NCBI GenBank assembly: GCA_030844895.1
Contig: CM061231.1
Span: 36,217,149-36,281,148, forward strand
Direction: 5' to 3'
Origin: Ambrosia x helenae
Lineage: Eukaryota; Streptophyta; Magnoliopsida; Asterales; Asteraceae
Length of the DNA stretch: 64,000 nucleotides
Below the pieces are notes generated by a model. That model was given only the letters and a program-made list of their open reading frames with translations, had not been told where the DNA came from and did not search any database. Positions 50,788 through 61,050 of the stretch are shown here, piece after piece; within the stretch, counting starts at the first letter, position 1, and the number at the start of each line of letters is the position of its first letter. The translations under genes were made by a program, and so were the position numbers.

Positions 50788-51905
50788 TTAACCTACTTCT
50801 TGACCACAAGAAGTGAGCTCTGAGAAATCAGGAAAACGCAGCTTTAGCTCATCTAAGAATTCCCAAGTGGCGTCTTGTGTCGACTGTCCTTCCCACTGCA
50901 CCAACACCTTCATGGCTGCCCGGTTCCTCCGTTTAACTAGCTTCCGATCCAAGACTGCACTCGGCTGAAGAGAGAATCGAGCTTCCTTCGGAATTGGCAT
51001 GATCTTGGACGGTGGCCCCCCTGCCTCTTTTAGTAAAGACACGTGAAAGACGGGGTGAATCTGGGCGTCAGCTGGTAGGTCCAACCTATACGCAACATTT
51101 CCTATTTTTTCCACGATCAAGAACGGACCGAAGTACTTAGGAGTGAGCTTCGAATGTTTATGTACCCGTAAAGAATTCTGCATGTATGGTTGAAGTTTGA
51201 GGTATACCCAAGAGCCGGGTTCAAAAGATCTCTCAGTGCGGTGTTTATCGGCTTGTTGCTTCATACGGTTCTGGGCCTTGATCAATGATTGCTTCAAAAC
51301 CTTAATAGCCGCCTCCCGATCCTGCATCATTTCATCCACATCCTGATCTGCCACATCCCTAGGAATGTAAGGAATATGCAATGGGGGACAGTACCCATAT
51401 AGAGCTTCAAAAGGGGTCTTGCCTAAGGATGAATGAAACGTGGTATTGTACCACCACTCTGCTAGAGACATCCACTTGATCCAAGTGTATGGTCTCTCCA
51501 TCACCATGCATCGTAAATAACCCTCCAAGCATCTATTAACAACCTCCGTCTGTCCGTCCGTCTGCGGATGGTAGGCCGTAGACAAATTGGCCGATATCCC
51601 TTGAAGCTTTAAAAACTCCGTCCAAAACGAGCTCAAGAATATCGCATCTCGATCAGAAATAATAGAATTAGGGCATCCGTGAAGCTTGTAGATGTTATCA
51701 AGGAACACCTGGGCTACATCCTTGGCCGAGAACGGATGACCCAAAACCATAAAATGTGCATACTTCGTGAGACGGTCGACCACCACAAAAATTGTATCTT
51801 TACCCTTAACCTTTGGTAATCCCCCAATAAAATCCATAGAAATGTCGGTAAAAATAGTATCGGGTATCGGCAAAGGTTGTAATAACCGGGCGACGGTACA
51901 TTCTC
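50788..51905 (-). pseudogene. Reina pol: integrase core, GPY/F and chromodomain
   Basis: From the MPIPDTIF start at 51873: catalytic integrase residues D14 (DISMDFI), D74 (ISDRDAIF) and E110 (DGQTEVVNR), giving D-D35-E. A GPY/F-like module follows (LTPKYFGPFLIVEKIGNVAYRLDLP, HPVFHVSLLKE), then a chromodomain-like C-terminus (VLVQWEGQSTQDATWEFLDEL) that in chromoviruses directs integration to heterochromatin. The frame joins the upstream zinc-finger segment by a one-base shift at CCCGG near 51890. Confidence 0.9.
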
Positions 51906-52020
51906 GTGTTTAGCCCGCTTACACACGTCACAATCCCTTATGACCCGCCTTACCACCTTCGAAATTCCTTTCCAAAAGAACAACCCTTTTACCCGCTGAA
52001 CCGTGGCGTTTACCCCGAGT
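51890..52020 (-). pseudogene. Reina pol: integrase zinc-finger segment between two frameshifts
   Basis: A third reading frame of about 40 codons (LFFWKGISKVVRRVIRDCDVCKRAKHENV) that carries the Cys pair of the HHCC zinc finger; the His part (CHESPMGGHSG) is at the end of the preceding frame. It is separated by one-base shifts at a G4 run near 52016-52019 and at CCCGG near 51890. Confidence 0.85.
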
Positions 52021-54370
52021 GGCCTCCCATGGGTGACTCATGGCATAACTTGACAATTTCCTCACGTAACTCGACATTTCCCCCAACCACCATACGGTTT
52101 TCCTTAGCTAACCACCTTCCATTCCATTTAAATCTTGGCAATATCTCCCCTTCTTTCAGCTTCTGTATCACTTGTTGCACCTCCACATCACTATTTTGAC
52201 TTTCCAAAATTCTATTAAGAAGTAAGGGTTCTATTTGGGAAATGGCAGTGGTGAATAATGTTAACCCTTGAACCCGTGATAAAGCATCAGCGGCAACATT
52301 CTCTCGTCCCTTTTTATACTCGATCACATAATCATAACCCATAAGCTTTGCCAACCATTTGTGTTGTAATGGAGTCGTTACTTTTTGAGTTAAAAGATGT
52401 TTCAGACTCCGTTGATCCGTGCGTATAACAAACGGACCCGTAATAAGATAATAGTGCCATTGCTTCACGGCCATCATAATTGCAAGCAACTCCTTTTCAT
52501 ATACGGACAGCGCACTTTGCCTTGGTGATATAGCTCTACTGAAAAAAGAGACTGGGTGGCGCTCTTGCATTAAGACCGCGCCCAACCCACCCGCCGAAGC
52601 ATCCGTTTCGAGAACAAACTGTTTAGTAGGGTCCGGTAAGGCCAAAACAGGAGCAGACGAGAGGGCCTCCTTGAGCCTATCAAACGCAATTTGAGCCTCC
52701 TCATTCCACCGAAAAGCATCCTTTTTTAACAGGTTTGTAAGCGGCTTAGCAATCATTCCGTAGAATCGTACAAACCGCCGGTAATATCCGGCTAACCCCA
52801 AGAACCCTCTAAGTTGTTTAACGGTTTTCGGAACCGGCCATTGTTGCACTGCTTCTATTTTTTTTGGGTCCGTTTTCACCCCTTCCTTCGATATAATGTG
52901 GCCTAAATATTCCACCGTTCGACCCGCAAACACGCATTTAGACTCTTTGGCAAACAACTTATTTTCTTTCATTATGGATAAGACACGTTTCAAGAGCTGA
53001 ATATGATCATCTTCACTTCGACTGTAGACGAGTATGTCATCAAAAAATACTAACACCCCCTTCCGTAACATGTCCCGAAACACGTGGTTCATAAGGGCTT
53101 GAAATGTGGCGGGTGCATTCGTAAGACCGAACGGCATGACAAGGAATTCATAATGTCCCTCGTGAGTTCGGAATGCCGTTTTGTGGACGTCTTCGGGTGC
53201 CATACGGACCTGATGATAGCCCGAACGTAGATCCAATTTAGAGAAAAACGAGGATCCACCTAACTCATCTAGCAACTCTTCGATTAACGGAATCGGAAAC
53301 TTATCCTTGATGGTGGCATCGTTCAGCCGACGATAATCCATGCACATTCGCCATTGCCCATCTTTTTTCTTAACCAACACAACCGGGGCTGCAAACGAGC
53401 TCTGACTGTTCCGAATGACCCCAGACTCTAACAATTCCCGTGTGGTCTTTTCTATCACATCTTTTTGAACGGGCGGGTACCTATAAGGGCGCTGACTGAT
53501 GGGTACCGTTCCTTCTTTAAGGACAATTCGGTGGTCGAAAGGCCGGGTCGGGGGCAGCCCTTTTGGCGTTTGGAACACCTCTGGGAAGGCCCGAGTTAAC
53601 TTTTCCCATGGAAGGCCTTCTTGTGATTGGTCCGGACTACGAACCACCGTTGGTTGGTAATTCTTGTTTGTCTCCCCGCTAGCCAACTGTATGCTAAATA
53701 GTTGTAAATGCCCTCCTTTTGAATGCTTACTCAACAACTCGTCCACCTTCTCTGCTGAACAAACCGATACATTATTATTTTGTAAACCCTTTAGCTCATA
53801 TTGTTCACCATCCACCTCAAACTTCATGGTCATCCTTTGGAAATTCCAAAGTATGTCGTTTAGAGGGAGTAACCATTGCACTCCAAGTATCATATCATAA
53901 CTTTCCAATTCTAATAAAAGGACTTCTGTTGTGAACCAGTGGCCTTGCATGGACCATTGGAAATCAGGACACCCCTGGATACAACTAAGTTTCTTCCCGT
54001 TCGCCACCCTCACATTAATAGGCGAGATATCCTGAACTTCACATTGCAATTTTTTCGCCAACCGACAATCCAGGAAATTGTGGGTCGAACCCGAGTCTAT
54101 AAGGATGTGAAGTTGGCGTGTACCCCTCGTGCCTTGAACCCGCATGGTCGAATAGGAAGGAATACCTGTTAATGCATGAATCGAAATCTGGTGCTCCTTA
54201 TCTTCGTCTTCGAGAAACGTTTCTTCGCCACCCGGTTCGTCCTCATCCTCTATCTCAATAATGTACACTTGATTCCTATTCCGAGCGCATTTGTGTCCAG
54301 GCACAAATTTTTCCGTGCACCAAAAACACTCCCCTTTGGCTCGCTTTTGTTCCAACTCTCTACTCGTGAG
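52010..54370 (-). pseudogene. Reina pol: zinc knuckle, protease, RT and RNase H
   Basis: A 781-codon open stretch from the Met at 54355. Zinc knuckle CFWCTEKFVPGHKC is at residues 10-23; the protease motif LIDSGSTHN has its Asp near 87. RT follows with WRMCMDYRRLN, FSKLDLRSGYHQVR, FGLTNAPATFQ and the catalytic FFDDILVYS. RNase H then has ETDASAGGLG, YEKELLAIM and RTDQRSLKHLL, ending ADALSRV. The frame is intact throughout, including all catalytic motifs, and stops at 52010 at a G4 run. It joins gag by a one-base shift in a G5 run near 54382-54386. Confidence 0.92.
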
Positions 54371-55251
54371 GCGACGTGCACCCCCGTTGGTTTAGTGGCG
54401 TTAGCTGGTGTTCGGTTTGGTGTTGGTAAAAGTGGTAGTTTGGTAGCATTGGTGGGTGGCGTAATCTTGGAACTGGGGCTGCTCTTTGCGCTTCCTACAG
54501 CCCACTTCCCTTTGTCAAATTTTTCTTCCAAAGTCTCATTGTTTAGTGCTTGAGTCTTAGCCAACCCATATGCCTCATGCAACGTGCGCGGTTTAAACAT
54601 CCTAACCGGTCCCCGAATATCCGGTCTAAGAGCCTTGAGATAGAGACTAATGGCTTGAGTTTCAGTGAGGTTTACCTTGTTCAACAGAGAGTCGAATGCG
54701 GTGTTGAGCTCATGGAGGGTACCAGTTTGGTTGAGGGAAGCCAATTCTTCTAGGGGATCTTCAAACATAGCATTAGAAAAACGAGCCGAGATAGATCTCA
54801 CATAATCTTCCCATGGAACTTCAGAGACGGTAGCGCCACGTGTTTTCATGAAACCTCGGTGCCATTGGAGTGCCTCTCCTTCCAAATGAACGACAGCACA
54901 CCTAAGTTTTACCTCGTCCGGGGTCTCGTCCATTGCGAAAAAGTGTTCGCAACGATAGATCCAACCCTCGACGTCATCACCCGAGAACTTGGGAAAATCA
55001 ACCTTCCCGATTCGCAAGGGTCGGGTACCCCTCGAGTCGGCATCGCTAGCCGAGAACGATGAACCGGAACTAAACCCACCGCCACCGGACTGACCCGATT
55101 TATCCCGTACCGCCTTTAAGATTTCTTCTTGTTGCTTGGAGGATTGTTCTTGTTGCTTCATTAGGGCTGATAGAGTTGCTTGGATTTCCGTAATCGCCTT
55201 ATCGTGACTCTTGAGGGTGTTGTCGACATCTTGGTTGCGAGTATTCGTCAT
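54250..55251 (-). CDS. Reina gag
   Basis: A 333-codon frame from ATG 55251, 47 bases inside the 5' LTR. An N-terminal coiled-coil-like stretch (LKSHDKAITEIQATLSALMKQQ) is followed by the retrotransposon-gag domain (FPKFSGDDVEGWIYRCEHFF, GEALQWHRGF, PLEELASLNQTGTLHELNTAFDSLL, RPDIRGPVRMFKPRTLHEAYGLA) and a Pro/Thr-rich linker. The last 45 codons or so are out of frame with the pol knuckle, the real continuation, because of a shift at GGGGG near 54382-54386. Gag forms the particle core. Confidence 0.9.
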   Translation of the reverse strand: MTNTRNQDVDNTLKSHDKAITEIQATLSALMKQQEQSSKQQEEILKAVRDKSGQSGGGGFSSGSSFSASDADSRGTRPLRIGKVDFPKFSGDDVEGWIYRCEHFFAMDETPDEVKLRCAVVHLEGEALQWHRGFMKTRGATVSEVPWEDYVRSISARFSNAMFEDPLEELASLNQTGTLHELNTAFDSLLNKVNLTETQAISLYLKALRPDIRGPVRMFKPRTLHEAYGLAKTQALNNETLEEKFDKGKWAVGSAKSSPSSKITPPTNATKLPLLPTPNRTPANATKPTGVHVASRVESWNKSEPKGSVFGARKNLCLDTNALGIGIKCTLLR

Positions 55252-55283
55252 GGTAACAAGAGATTCCGATAGAAGATCGGAAC

Positions 55284-55295
55284 GGCTCTGATACC
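55284..55295 (-). promoter_or_regulatory. Primer-binding site of the Reina element
   Basis: Minus-strand GGTATCAGAGCC, initiator-Met type with one mismatch at the first base (GGG for TGG), two bases inside the 5' LTR. Confidence 0.8.
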
Positions 55296-55297
55296 CT

Positions 55298-55523
55298 TGA
55301 TAGGGTTAAGAACAAGAATACTAAGAGAAATAAGAAACCGATTTTCTGGATAGTGCCCCAGAAGCGATCGGCTAGGTTAATATATCATAATCACCAAAAT
55401 AACTAAAGTACACAAGACACCCTCACACAATAATAAAAGGCCATAATGGTCCTTGACTCATGCAATACGGAATAATAAAATGAAATACACCAAATATTGA
55501 AATAAGTCTTATTATTTGTATCA
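55298..55523 (-). repeat. Reina element 5' LTR (226 bp)
   Basis: Identical by eye to 50551-50776. Followed by CAGTA. Confidence 0.95.
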
Positions 55524-56660
55524 CAGTAGTAATCAGTGGTGGAGAGGAGGCACTTAATACATGTTAACTAATCAGTTTGATTAGAATTGTTTGTGGTGCA
55601 ACGGTTGGGAGTGGCATATTAGGGTTTCACAATGGAAGAGATGGTTAAGTAGAAAGATGATAGGGCTTTTGATTGGAACACAAATAGACAGGTTAATGTT
55701 TAATTTGGTTTTGTTTCTTTTATTAATTAATTATAATCTATAATCTATAATACATTATAAAGGAAGAGTGATGTACAACATTGTAATTTTATTATAGGTA
55801 CAAGTTTTGTTGCTACCTATACAATTTAATAAAGCTTGTTTGATAGGGGTAAATTAGTCACTTAGGTGTACATTAAGACACTTACAAGGTTATTGTGGTA
55901 AATTAATCTAGGCTCTTTAGTTGAAACAAAAAAAAAATCATTCCCTACCTGCCCCTCTGAGTCTCATCCCTTCATGTTCTATCCTCCTTCACATTCTTGA
56001 CGATCCATGATCATCACCTCAAAATTGAAACCTACACCCTCTTAAATGGCGATGGTTAAGTGCCTTCTAAGCTCAAACTTCACACGAAAGCCGGGCTTTC
56101 CAGTTTCCACAGCCTGTATTATGTCTTAGATTATTAATAATTAAAAGCTGGAGGTACACAAACAGCCCAAAGCGGCTCAGCAAAGACAGGCCAGCCTGAT
56201 CCTGGGTTAACCTGGTGAACTTATTTGAGTCACCGAACATTAGGTTAAAGTCTGAGCAAAGCATGTCAGCGTTTCCACCAAATCACAGATGTTGGGTTAT
56301 TTTGACGGGAGAGACTGATTAGGAAGCATGGCTGGGAGAAATCAGGACTTGGAAAAGTCAAAAGCTAATAGCAAAGGTACGATTTCCCCCAATTTGTTTG
56401 TCTTCAGATCGAATGTGTATTTGTTGTTTTGTGATAATTGTTCATTGTTTGTGGTATTGATATTTTGGGGTAATTTCTTTTTGGGTTTTGATAGATTTTC
56501 AGTTATCTGAAAAGGGTAAATGATGCTTTTAATCTATATTATTATTTTGCTCTGGTTGTGTGTTTCATCTTTGTAATCATCAACTTTGATGGTAGCTAGC
56601 TTGAAGCTAACAAGAAACTAGAAGGCGATGAACACCTTTGAAGGTTGAGTTTTTTGTAGT

Positions 56661-56662
<2 letters not shown>

Positions 56663-56691
<29 letters not shown>
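56663..56691. repeat. T homopolymer, about 29 bases
   Basis: Uninterrupted T run inside Helitron 2, a likely site of length error. Confidence 0.95.
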
Positions 56692-56694
<3 letters not shown>

Positions 56695-56893
56695 CAAGAG
56701 TTGTGTGTTTACATGATCACCTGCTTGAGACTGAAAGTGGGGTATTATCTTACCTTTGGAATGAAGAAACGTATCGACTATCACATTTATCTTGGGTTTT
56801 GTTTTACAAGGAGATTTATGGAATACACAAAACTCATAGTCAATACAAATGCTTTGTCTGTAAACTAATTTGTCTAGCAAATACAACTTTATG

Positions 56894-56933
<40 letters not shown>
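56894..56933. repeat. (AT)n microsatellite, about 20 units
   Basis: Uninterrupted AT dinucleotide run inside Helitron 2. Confidence 0.95.
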
Positions 56934-56936
<3 letters not shown>

Positions 56937-59570
56937 CAAGAAGCAGATTCAATGGTGCACCAAGAGTTTAACTTATATGATTTATTGTTAATTATTTTCA
57001 GGTGGGTATTATGTGCTTAGATTTACCAAAATGACCGAATTGTATACTTTTGAATGCTACCGATGTCGGCAGTTCTGAGTGGGAACAGCGGTGTGTATCA
57101 GTCGATTGGGGCGGAATAGACCGAGTTGTTACAGTGACAGTGGTTTTGATAGCCACATGTCGTGTTTATCGGAGTAACTCGCAAATCGGGTAGCGGAGAT
57201 AGTCGTAAATGGTTGTGTTGTTGTTAGTTTCCCGTTCCAATGGCAATGCATAGTTTCGCCGAAGAGAATCAGAGATGGAAGCGGCTGTGGTGGAGCTTTT
57301 ACGGAGACGGTAACTATTTTAGTTGTTTTTATGTTTGAATAATAGTTGACTTGATGCTTTGTTAGTTTTTTTACAAATTATTTCTTCGATTAGAAGTTTT
57401 CTGCTAAGGGAACTGGCGATGGAAGTGGTTGTGCTGGACCTTTTTAACAGGTGTTTGATAAATGCCCTCTAAATATTTTTGATGTTTTTTTTAATGTTTT
57501 GGAGATGAAATATATGACAATTCAGGTTCATTTCTCCATTCTGTATAAACCAACGGATATTCTTAGAACCCCAAGACCCAATGTTGTGTGTATATAGAAT
57601 GTCTACATATAAGTTTATTTTCAAACCTTCATACCAATATATATTTATTTAGATGCATGCGTTTATGTGTATGTGTGTGATCCGATGCACATATGTGTAT
57701 ATGTGTGTTATGATTTGACGTACATACATATATATATATATGTATGATGTGTGTGTTTGTGATATATATGAACTATTTATGTTGATAATTATTAACTATA
57801 TGAAGTTTCATGGTGTCTATGATGAATCGGAAAAGTAAGTAGCCATCAATTATGAGTAATCACGATCATAAAAAAACATATTTTTGTGAAGAATATGAAA
57901 TAGGAAAGACAAGCAGATTGTATGTTAGTGGCATGTTACTATGTATCTAAGTTGATTAATTATTCATTCCTTTGGTTGTAATATATTTGCAGGATCTTAT
58001 ACGATGAGATTGTTAAGATAGATAAAGGATAACATGCTGATAGTTTGACGAGATTGTCATAGCATAAAAAGGTTCCGAGTGCCTCTACGTTTCTTTCTTT
58101 ACTCTTTGTTTATTATTAAGAATTTTGAAATAAGACTTGGTTACTATGTAGTTTGTACTAATGTGCAGATCCAAGAATCCATTTTTTTTTTTTGCAATAT
58201 ATTGCTTTATGGTTTACTATAAATTTGTTTCTGGTTTTTCGCGCAAAATAAATAGGACTTCATCGTTGAATTCAAAATTCGTTTATATGTGCAGGAGTTT
58301 GAAACTGCTTTATTGAAACACGGAACTAGCTAAAACACAAGCATGTAATAAGTTTAAATGCATGTTGCATCCCAAGTGTTTTTTTCTTATTTTAAATTAA
58401 AGCCAGTTTTGTTATCACTAGGTATGAAGTCATCTTTTGGAAGTTTATTATTACAAAGTCTCCATTTAAGGTAGACATGTCTTCATTTGATCTTCCTATT
58501 GATGAAAATTGCCATTCAAAATGTGTCCTCACATTTGTTTAGTGAAAATTATTTAGGCTTAGAATGTTTTGTTTCTTAGGTTGAGAATGTGGTATAATTG
58601 AAGGACTATTTATTTTTTCCATTTGAAGTTAGGTGATCTCAAGTGTGAACTTGAAGCTTCATTAGAATTATAAAAGCAAACATGATGAGAAATCTGTATC
58701 TTAATGATTAAAGATACAATCAACATATAGCTATTTACTATACAAGTTACAGCAAACTAAACAAAGCAATGATATATGCTATATAAAAGCATGTCATATA
58801 ATAAATAACTTATGAGTAAGAATTCTGATTTTATCTCTAGGATCTTTTGACCTTTGAGATGAAAATTATACGAAACTTTGTAACTTATCTTTAGTCGAAG
58901 TTCTTTCTACCTATAAAAAATATGCGCAATTTTAGTGCAGCGAAACACACTTTTTTAGGACCAAAAGCGTTGTATATTTGAGGGTTTGTAAATAAGTAAT
59001 CTCTCATGTGTACTTCTAAATATGTTGAGACATTTTAGTGGTGAACTGAAACAAATGGGCATTAAAGCTAACTTGTTTATATGTAAAATGATATGTTGAA
59101 TACATATGACTAGCCATGAGAACACTAAAGGGCTTGGAGTAATCTATAAACTGACATTCTATTGGTGATGCAGAAAAAAAGCCTTCATATGGTTGGTCTT
59201 GCCGAGACGTTAAGAATGAAAAACGACAATTGATATTGACTTGCAAGTTGCTTCAATTCAACCTATCAAATGGACATTCAGAGTAAGTCTATAATATTTA
59301 GTTTTGTTCATCTTTCTTGTTGATTTGTCGATACAAGTGGTTTGTGTGTTTGGGTTTATGTTAGAACACCATATGAGACTGCCCGAAACCACCAGCCCAA
59401 GAAAGAAGAAAGTTGGAAAAATAGAAAGAGGACAATCAAAGGCTAGAGAAGATTAAGGTAAAACATGTTTAATAGTATCTCAACAACTTATACGAATTAG
59501 ATTAAACTAAGATGCAACAAAAGTTGTGACTCCAATGCGTGATTAAAATTCTTCATTCACTGTTTTTCAT

Positions 59571-60125
59571 TGTTTCAGATCCTAGAAACAGTGGGGGATT
59601 CAAGAAGAACCATAACCTACCAAAACCGAAACAACAAAAACCATCAAATATCCCAAATATGGTTCGTAAAAAACGAGCTTGGTTCGGATCTAATGAAGAG
59701 GAAACAACCAACCCTTGTAAAACCAATCACGCCTACATTTCCTTAGTCTGGACCCGGATGACAGGTTTTAAAGTGACCTCAATACATAGTGAGTTCTCGC
59801 TTCACCAAATATCTAAAAACAAAATAAAAATAATAACTTTCTTATGCATTTGTATTAGACTGACAACAATGGGTTTTAAATTGATAACAGAAAGAAAAGG
59901 CATATGGGAGGCAATGGCTCAAGACAACATATAGCCACCTCTAATAGCTTAGTTCCCTATTGATGGTTGTGTTTCCTTTTTAGCAGCGAAGAAACAATGA
60001 ACAATACAAGTGATGGAGTTGTATGATCTGCCAAAGGCAAAGGGAGCTTTTGCAAAAATGAACCGAATGCTAGGCCTGGGAGCAACCACGCCAGATATTG
60101 CTGATCAAAAGAAACCCTGTCAAGA
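59571..60125 (+). other. Possible captured gene fragments in Helitron 2
   Basis: Two open patches. Bases 59579-59790 read DPRNSGGFKKNHNLPKPKQ...RKKRAWFGSNEEETTN after a TTTCAG acceptor-like site. Bases 60007-60123 read QVMELYDLPKAKGAFAKMNRMLGLGATTPDIAD in good codon use, preceded by TTTTTAGCAG. I do not recognise either. They look like exons of host genes carried by the Helitron, but this is inference. Confidence 0.35.
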
Positions 60126-60595
60126 AATACAAGCCGACATATAATTATAGATAAATTTTTGTTTAGGTTCTTCAAGTAATAGCCAATCAGAATGTCTGGT
60201 TATTTTATATGACTTGCAAGAATGTATGATGACATTCTCTATTTTGGTACATGGAAACTTGCAAATTGAGTGAAGTTAACTGAGTGTTTATGTTTATGTA
60301 GTTATTATCTAGAATAAAAGAAGATGATATTTGTGTATTTTTATTATAGTTTTAACTAAATAAAGTTCATTTGATCTTGATTAACATAACTAACAACATG
60401 AAAGCAATTTTTAAAATATTTACTTTTGATCATCAGTCATCAATTAAGTTATGAAAGGTCGAGCTTGAGGTCGGCTCTTCCTACGTATTTTATGCCACCA
60501 TATGAGTCAGCCACAAACGCCATACACACCATAAGTCCCAACAACAACTACAAGACGATAACGCACCCGCAGCAACGCGCGGGCTTTCCCACTAG

Positions 60596-60786
60596 TTATG
60601 TCTAAAAAATAACTAAGTGAATGCCACATAGAATGGTTTACCTACTATTCAGGTAAACTATATAGAATTAGAACATAAAATAAACTTAAATGACTTGATT
60701 GAAACAAAAGTTTTTATAAGTGACTTAATTAAAATGCCCCTAAAACTTGATTACTATTTTGTGAAATATTCCCAAAACATTAGTGT
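60596..60786. repeat. Repeat shared in inverted orientation with about 50080-50180
   Basis: On the minus strand, about 60690-60785 reads ATAGTAATCAAGTTTTAGG ... GTCACTTATAAAAACTTTTG, similar to 50080-50180 on the plus strand. No gene. Confidence 0.5.
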
Positions 60787-61050
60787 CACTAGTACACAAA
60801 AAGCCAAAAGATGCGAATGCCAAAATCCAAAAGATGCGGTTAATCACCTCAACCGTATCTAATAGACTAAAATAAAAAAAATGCACCAAAAGGTGCGGTT
60901 AATCTTACAACCACATCTTATACATCATTTAAAAAAATAAATGGCACCAAAAGATACGGTTCTTCCCACAACCGCATCTTATACATTATTAAAATAATAA
61001 ATAAATAAAGTGGTGCGGTTTTCACCTTTTGCTCAAGTGGTAATAATATT
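60787..61050 (+). mobile_element. CACTA-type transposon terminus with subterminal repeats
   Basis: Begins CACTAGTACACAAAAAG at 60787, followed by repeated words AAAAGATGCGGTTAATC, AAAAGGTGCGGTTAATC and AAAAGATACGGTT, and inverted versions AACCGCATCTTATAC. CACTA elements have CACTA ends and such subterminal arrays. The other end and a transposase are not found here. Confidence 0.55.

Larger units (their letters stand above)
50551..55523 (-). mobile_element. Reina-type chromovirus (Ty3/Gypsy), full length, 4973 bp
   Basis: Minus-strand element with LTRs 50551-50776 and 55298-55523 (226 bp each, identical by eye) and TSD CAGTA at 50546-50550 and 55524-55528. Order in its own sense: PBS, gag, protease, RT, RNase H, integrase, chromodomain, PPT (AAGGAGGGAG, about 50780-50789). 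A C-terminal chromodomain, short LTRs and length of about 5 kb fit the Reina lineage. Despite the identical LTRs, the polyprotein frame breaks three times, each at a G run one base short of what the flanking frames require. Confidence 0.94.
55744..60595 (+). mobile_element. Non-autonomous Helitron 2
   Basis: Starts TCTATAATACATTATAAAGG at 55744 (or 55737 in the repeated TCTATAA tract) after A. It ends with the hairpin CCCGCAGCAACGCGCGGG and ...CCACTAG at 60595, then T. Both ends match Helitron 1, including AAGGAAGAGTGA near the start and CAACAACTACAAGACGATAACGCACCCGC near the end. The 4.85 kb interior has no Rep or helicase domain but several short open, GC-richer patches that may be captured gene exons (57060-57310, 59560-59790, 60000-60125). 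Confidence 0.75.

Noticed and set aside
51890..54386. Programmed frameshifts in the Reina polyprotein
   Set aside because: Three shifts, all at G runs, and two of them inside integrase, do not match any known regulated gag/pol shift. Consensus error or mutation is simpler.
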